Positions 60,767-64,000 of a stretch of DNA of 64,000 nt are shown piece after piece. The stretch comes from Clostridium sp. AM58-1XD (GTDB lineage Bacteria > Bacillota > Clostridia > Lachnospirales > Lachnospiraceae): contig NZ_QSDR01000024.1 of assembly GCF_003464085.1 (NCBI RefSeq), positions 1 through 64,000 of the forward strand, written 5' to 3'. Position numbers and translations under genes: made by a program. Positions within the stretch are counted from its first letter, which is position 1; every line of letters begins with the position of its first letter. The notes below the pieces were generated by a model that was given only the letters and a program-made list of their open reading frames with translations, was not told where the DNA came from and searched no databases.

Positions 60767-61909
60767 TTAGAAAAGTATAAAATCCCGATATTTTAAATTC
60801 CTTAAACGAAAAATATCCTCGATAATGCGTTCGTTTTCCTCCAGCACCACAGCATAAATCAAGAAATCGTCCCACAGGACAAGCTGTTCTTTCTCCGCTT
60901 CAGCCAAATTGGAAAAGTCGCGGATAAAATTTTTAAGCCCCCAAATCTGCGCTGTTAAAATCTCGCCAGCATCCGTCCTCTTCAGCCGTATTCCTGTGCC
61001 GGAAATGGACAACACCGTGCGCAAAACAGCGGCAATCGGAAGTAGAAACATTGCCAGAAAGGACAAAACAAAAAAAGCGGTCAGAACGGTCGCAATCACC
61101 ATATCCGGCGATGACAAAAGGTATTCCATTTGTCTCATACCGAAAGACTGTGGAGCTGCCGCAAGAAAGCCATCTATCTTTTCCATCCAGCCGCTGTTGT
61201 TAATCGCAACGGCTGTAATACCCATCCCGAGGAAAATGAGAACGGGGAGCAGACATCCGCCGAGGCATCCCGTTAGACAGGAGCGGGATATGGAATGTAC
61301 ATTTTGCCATTCGCCCCTGTATTTCAAATTGCCTGACTCGACGGCCTCCGTGATGGCCTGTTGTTTCCACGTGCCAAGATTTGCGGGTTGTGCCTGTCCC
61401 CCGGCAATCAGCGCCAGAAGCGTCCGGTCACTGGGGAGCAGTCCGGGAAGCTCTTGACTTTGCACATGAACCGCCCCATCCTTCATGGAAACCACGCCCA
61501 TTTTGGTATATTTTAATAATAATGCCGCCATATCTTTTTTGGCTTCAATCTGCAAATCCATCAGAAGGCTGATCGTGGCGGGCGGAACACCGGTCAGCTT
61601 TTCCCGGTAATAGTCGAAATCTTCATCAGCCCGAAAGGTGGCATTTTGAATCACGGCCTTTTTCATGGTATGGCTGACGGCCCGCCATATAAGTACCACC
61701 GGCATAGAAGTGACGACAGCGGCAAAAGCCAGGAGAAGCAGCGCCGCAATCGTTACCCCAATATTCTGTTCCCTCAGAACGATTCCCCAAAGCAGCCGTC
61801 CCTCTTTTCCAATGGATAGATAAAGAAACAGGACTGGCGGCGCAAGAAGAGCCAACCGGTCCAGCTTCTGCCAACGTTTCATTTGTTTTGTCGCTATTGT
61901 TTTTTTCAT
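60767..61909 (-). CDS. DUF2207-like membrane protein
   Basis: Protein of 380 residues with two hydrophobic helices in the N-terminal third, a cytoplasmic part (about 90-210, with DYYREKLTGVPPATISLLMDLQIEAKKDMAALLLKYTKMGVVSM) and two to three C-terminal helices. That central block resembles DUF2207 proteins, which often sit next to LemA. The usual large outer domain of DUF2207 appears to be absent, so the assignment is tentative. GGGGAGTAAACC marks the start. Function is unknown. Confidence 0.6.
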   Translation of the reverse strand: MKKTIATKQMKRWQKLDRLALLAPPVLFLYLSIGKEGRLLWGIVLREQNIGVTIAALLLLAFAAVVTSMPVVLIWRAVSHTMKKAVIQNATFRADEDFDYYREKLTGVPPATISLLMDLQIEAKKDMAALLLKYTKMGVVSMKDGAVHVQSQELPGLLPSDRTLLALIAGGQAQPANLGTWKQQAITEAVESGNLKYRGEWQNVHSISRSCLTGCLGGCLLPVLIFLGMGITAVAINNSGWMEKIDGFLAAAPQSFGMRQMEYLLSSPDMVIATVLTAFFVLSFLAMFLLPIAAVLRTVLSISGTGIRLKRTDAGEILTAQIWGLKNFIRDFSNLAEAEKEQLVLWDDFLIYAVVLEENERIIEDIFRLRNLKYRDFILF

Positions 61910-61977
61910 GGTTTACTCCCCAGTATAGGAACTGATGTTGTTCTCTGTTTCTTGTAAATCCAAAGCGGAAATATCCC

Positions 61978-64000
61978 TTATTTTTCTTTACCGTCCCACA
62001 CTCCATGTTCGTCCACATAGTATCCGTCCGGAGTAAGGGTATCCCGGTACATTCTTCCTCTCGTGCCATCCGGATTTTCATTGAAATAATAGTGTTTTCC
62101 ATCAATCACAACCCAACCGGTCATCATGCGGCCCTTGGTATTATCAGACAGCGGATTTAAGTAGAAGGTGCTGCCCGAGCCATCTGTATACCAGCCGGTT
62201 ACCATATACCCGGCCGCATCAAACAGAAACCAGTCAAATGCCTGCTGTCCGGCGCTAGGGTCTGCATATGGATTATATGCAGCTACCCAGGTATTCACAT
62301 AATCACTTCCGTCCGCCCTGCCGAGTCTCCATCTGCCGTCCTCCATTGCTTTCCAGATTACTTCCTCCACATAGCTGGGGACTTTGACGTTATTTATGAT
62401 TTTCGTTTCACCTGTATAATTTTTTGGCAGGCTTTCTTTCAGTCCTCCGCCCGCGGCAGCCGGACCGCCTGCACTGCCGGAACCTCCGGAACTACCTCCC
62501 GATCCACCAGAACCACCGGAACCGCCACCAGAGCCTCCTGTGCTTCCACCAGAGCCGCCCGTACTGCCAGAACCACCTGTATTCGTCCAATGGGCATAAA
62601 TAGTACTGTCCTTTGTGAATACTGTATCCGCTGTTGCCTTTGTGCCTCCTGTTTTCGCTGTAAACCAGCCGTCAAATTGATAATTTTCACCGCGAGTCGG
62701 GATTGGCAGACTTGCCAGTGTTCCATCCATGCCGGTTATCCCCGCAGCAGGCGTCACACTGCCGCCATTCGCATCAAAAGTGACGGTATAGCTGGTGGCA
62801 GCGGCAGCTTTGACAGTAATCGCCTGCGCAGCCGTTTTGGTTACGCCATTTTCTGTGTATGTAACCGTCACGCTGGTGTCATTCACCGTCAATGCGCCGG
62901 AGGGAGATACCGTATATCCCGTCACGGCCTTTGCAGAGCCGTCCGCATAATTAGCGGTCACCACCATACCGGTACGGTCAAAGTTTTCCCCTTCCGTGTA
63001 AACAGTTTTCTTGGGCCCGGTTGATACGGCGATTGAAGTTAATGATTTTACCGTTTCTGTAACCGTGACACCAGATACCTCAATAAACCCCCTGTTCGCT
63101 CCGCCCGCGTCATAAGAAATGCCGTCCTTACCGCCGTTCTTACTCCACTTTGCAGTAACCCCGGCGGGGGCCGCGGTCAAATCCTCTGTCTGGCCGCTCT
63201 CATACTCCGTCCTGCTGCCCGTCCATGTGATGACGGCGGCATTTCCGCCCAATATTGGTTCCACACGCGTAGAATTATTCGGATTTTGGGCAACGGTACT
63301 GCCCAGACTATCAGGATCTTTACCGAAAATCACACTGCTTCCGATAATCCGTATGGGTTTTGTAACCGCGGCATCATCCCGATAATGAGAGGTAATCGCA
63401 TAACCATCGAAATTTACCACTCTGCCGCCGGATACCGTCAGGCTGCCGTTATCATTATAAATGGCCTGGCTGCCCTCGCCGTCTCCTCCGATGACAGTTC
63501 CGCCGGATATGGACGTATCACAAAGATAACACAACATACCAGCATTCATGCCGCTGCCCCCAATGATAGTTCCTCCCTCTATTTTAACAGTTCCTAACCG
63601 ATTATAAAAACCGCAGTTGCCGTTTCCGTTCCCACTGCTTATGATGCCGCCGGATATTGTAACGGTATTCTCGGCCTTATTCTCCATACCACGTGGTATA
63701 TAGTCCAGAACATCACTGTTTCCACCGGTGATGCGCCCGCCGGATACAATGATGTCAGCGTCATCGTTATTATTGAAGAAAGCGGCACTTTTATCAGAAG
63801 AGTTGACAGATGTAATCGCACCACCGGTCATATGGAACACTCTATTGTTTGCGGACTGCTTTTTAATTCTGACCACATATATATCGCTGCCTGTCAGAAC
63901 CGCTCTCCACTCCACAGTCACATTCTCCGGAATATTAAGTTCAAGTTTGATATCCGAGTATGCCTCCCCAGTCACAAACACCTTATTGTCCTCCGCTCTG
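61978..64000 (-). CDS. Large cell-surface protein with Ig-like, B-repeat and choline-binding-type repeats, 5' end off window
   Basis: At least 670 residues; the true start lies right of the window. The outer part (63,140-64,000) carries Gly/Ser-rich beta-helix-like repeats (MTGGAITSVNSSDKSAAFFN, VSGGRITGGNSDVLDYI, IEGGTIIGGSGMNAG). Then comes a Big-type Ig domain (TEGENFDRTGMVVTANYADG), a Listeria-Bacteroides B repeat (VTFDANGGSVTPAAGITG...FDGWFTAKTGGTKATADTVF), a long Gly/Ser linker (about 62,460-62,560) and C-terminal cell-wall-binding repeats (DWFLFDAAGYMVTGWYTDGSG, MTGWVVIDGKHYYFNENPDG). It is probably held on the wall by those repeats. Confidence 0.85.
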   Translation of the reverse strand, partial: RAEDNKVFVTGEAYSDIKLELNIPENVTVEWRAVLTGSDIYVVRIKKQSANNRVFHMTGGAITSVNSSDKSAAFFNNNDDADIIVSGGRITGGNSDVLDYIPRGMENKAENTVTISGGIISSGNGNGNCGFYNRLGTVKIEGGTIIGGSGMNAGMLCYLCDTSISGGTVIGGDGEGSQAIYNDNGSLTVSGGRVVNFDGYAITSHYRDDAAVTKPIRIIGSSVIFGKDPDSLGSTVAQNPNNSTRVEPILGGNAAVITWTGSRTEYESGQTEDLTAAPAGVTAKWSKNGGKDGISYDAGGANRGFIEVSGVTVTETVKSLTSIAVSTGPKKTVYTEGENFDRTGMVVTANYADGSAKAVTGYTVSPSGALTVNDTSVTVTYTENGVTKTAAQAITVKAAAATSYTVTFDANGGSVTPAAGITGMDGTLASLPIPTRGENYQFDGWFTAKTGGTKATADTVFTKDSTIYAHWTNTGGSGSTGGSGGSTGGSGGGSGGSGGSGGSSGGSGSAGGPAAAGGGLKESLPKNYTGETKIINNVKVPSYVEEVIWKAMEDGRWRLGRADGSDYVNTWVAAYNPYADPSAGQQAFDWFLFDAAGYMVTGWYTDGSGSTFYLNPLSDNTKGRMMTGWVVIDGKHYYFNENPDGTRGRMYRDTLTPDGYYVDEHGVWDGKEK

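Noticed and set aside
1..64000. CRISPR arrays, rRNA genes, insertion sequences, phage genes
   Set aside because: No regularly spaced repeats, rRNA sequence, transposase or phage structural genes were seen.

Overview
The window reads as a chromosome segment of an anaerobic, gut-type Firmicute, most probably Lachnospiraceae (Clostridium cluster XIVa). The main reasons are strong Shine-Dalgarno sites, a low to mid GC content, a V-type ATPase operon, a Gram-positive-style Tad pilus locus with DUF6382/FHA and DUF5702 partners, a DUF6128-like protein, and a choline-binding-type surface protein. The species cannot be fixed from the sequence alone. There is no phage, CRISPR array or intact insertion sequence.

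Layout. 1-8.6 kb: the end of a Pro/Gly-rich DUF6128-like gene, nagB, a PPK2-type polyphosphate:AMP phosphotransferase, oleate hydratase, rsmA, tatD, TraX-like and a tyrosine phosphatase. 8.7-13.1 kb: a DUF4367-like membrane protein with a secreted partner, murG, a sigma factor, a HIT protein and a rhomboid protease. 13.1-23.2 kb: a complete Tad/Flp pilus operon on the minus strand, with two prepilin peptidases. 23.4-30.2 kb: an ArsR regulator, DUF2508, a GH13 amylase-like enzyme, glgB, a PepV-like dipeptidase and a membrane transporter. 30.3-35.7 kb: a two-component system, then a double-headed MerR regulator with an ABC exporter. 35.8-39 kb: an NlpC/P60 lipoprotein, then a small islet. The islet holds two identical tRNA-Lys genes in a 130-bp direct repeat 1,098 bp apart, a third tRNA-Lys fragment, an XRE regulator, and what looks like a complete par/Fst-type type I toxin-antitoxin module missed by simple ORF calling. 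39-41.3 kb: trxA, trmB and a DUF4145/SH3 membrane protein. 41.5-50.1 kb: a nine-gene V-type ATPase operon. 50.4-55.2 kb: a TRIC-type channel, a DUF1461-type protein, a D-Ala-D-Ala carboxypeptidase and a KdpDE-like pair. 55.2-64 kb (minus strand): a DUF6282 hydrolase with a GntP-type permease, an exonuclease, an EamA transporter, a dgoK relic, LemA with a DUF2207-like protein, and a large cell-surface protein that runs off the right edge.

Nine genes are each broken by what looks like exactly one missing base, usually in a run of G/C or A/T: the DUF6128-like gene, rsmA, rhomboid, glgB, the SH3 gene, the DUF1461-type gene, the KdpD-like kinase, the KdpE-like regulator and the EamA gene. One direction of error across unrelated and partly essential genes points to sequencing or assembly deletions rather than true pseudogenes. 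They are annotated here as full-length genes with the break noted.

The genes form several working units: glycogen synthesis and breakdown (glgB and the GH13 enzyme), surface assembly and cell-wall turnover (Tad pilus, NlpC/P60, DacF-type enzyme, surface protein), ion-motive energy (V-ATPase), and signal-controlled transport (two-component system, MerR-ABC, KdpDE-like).
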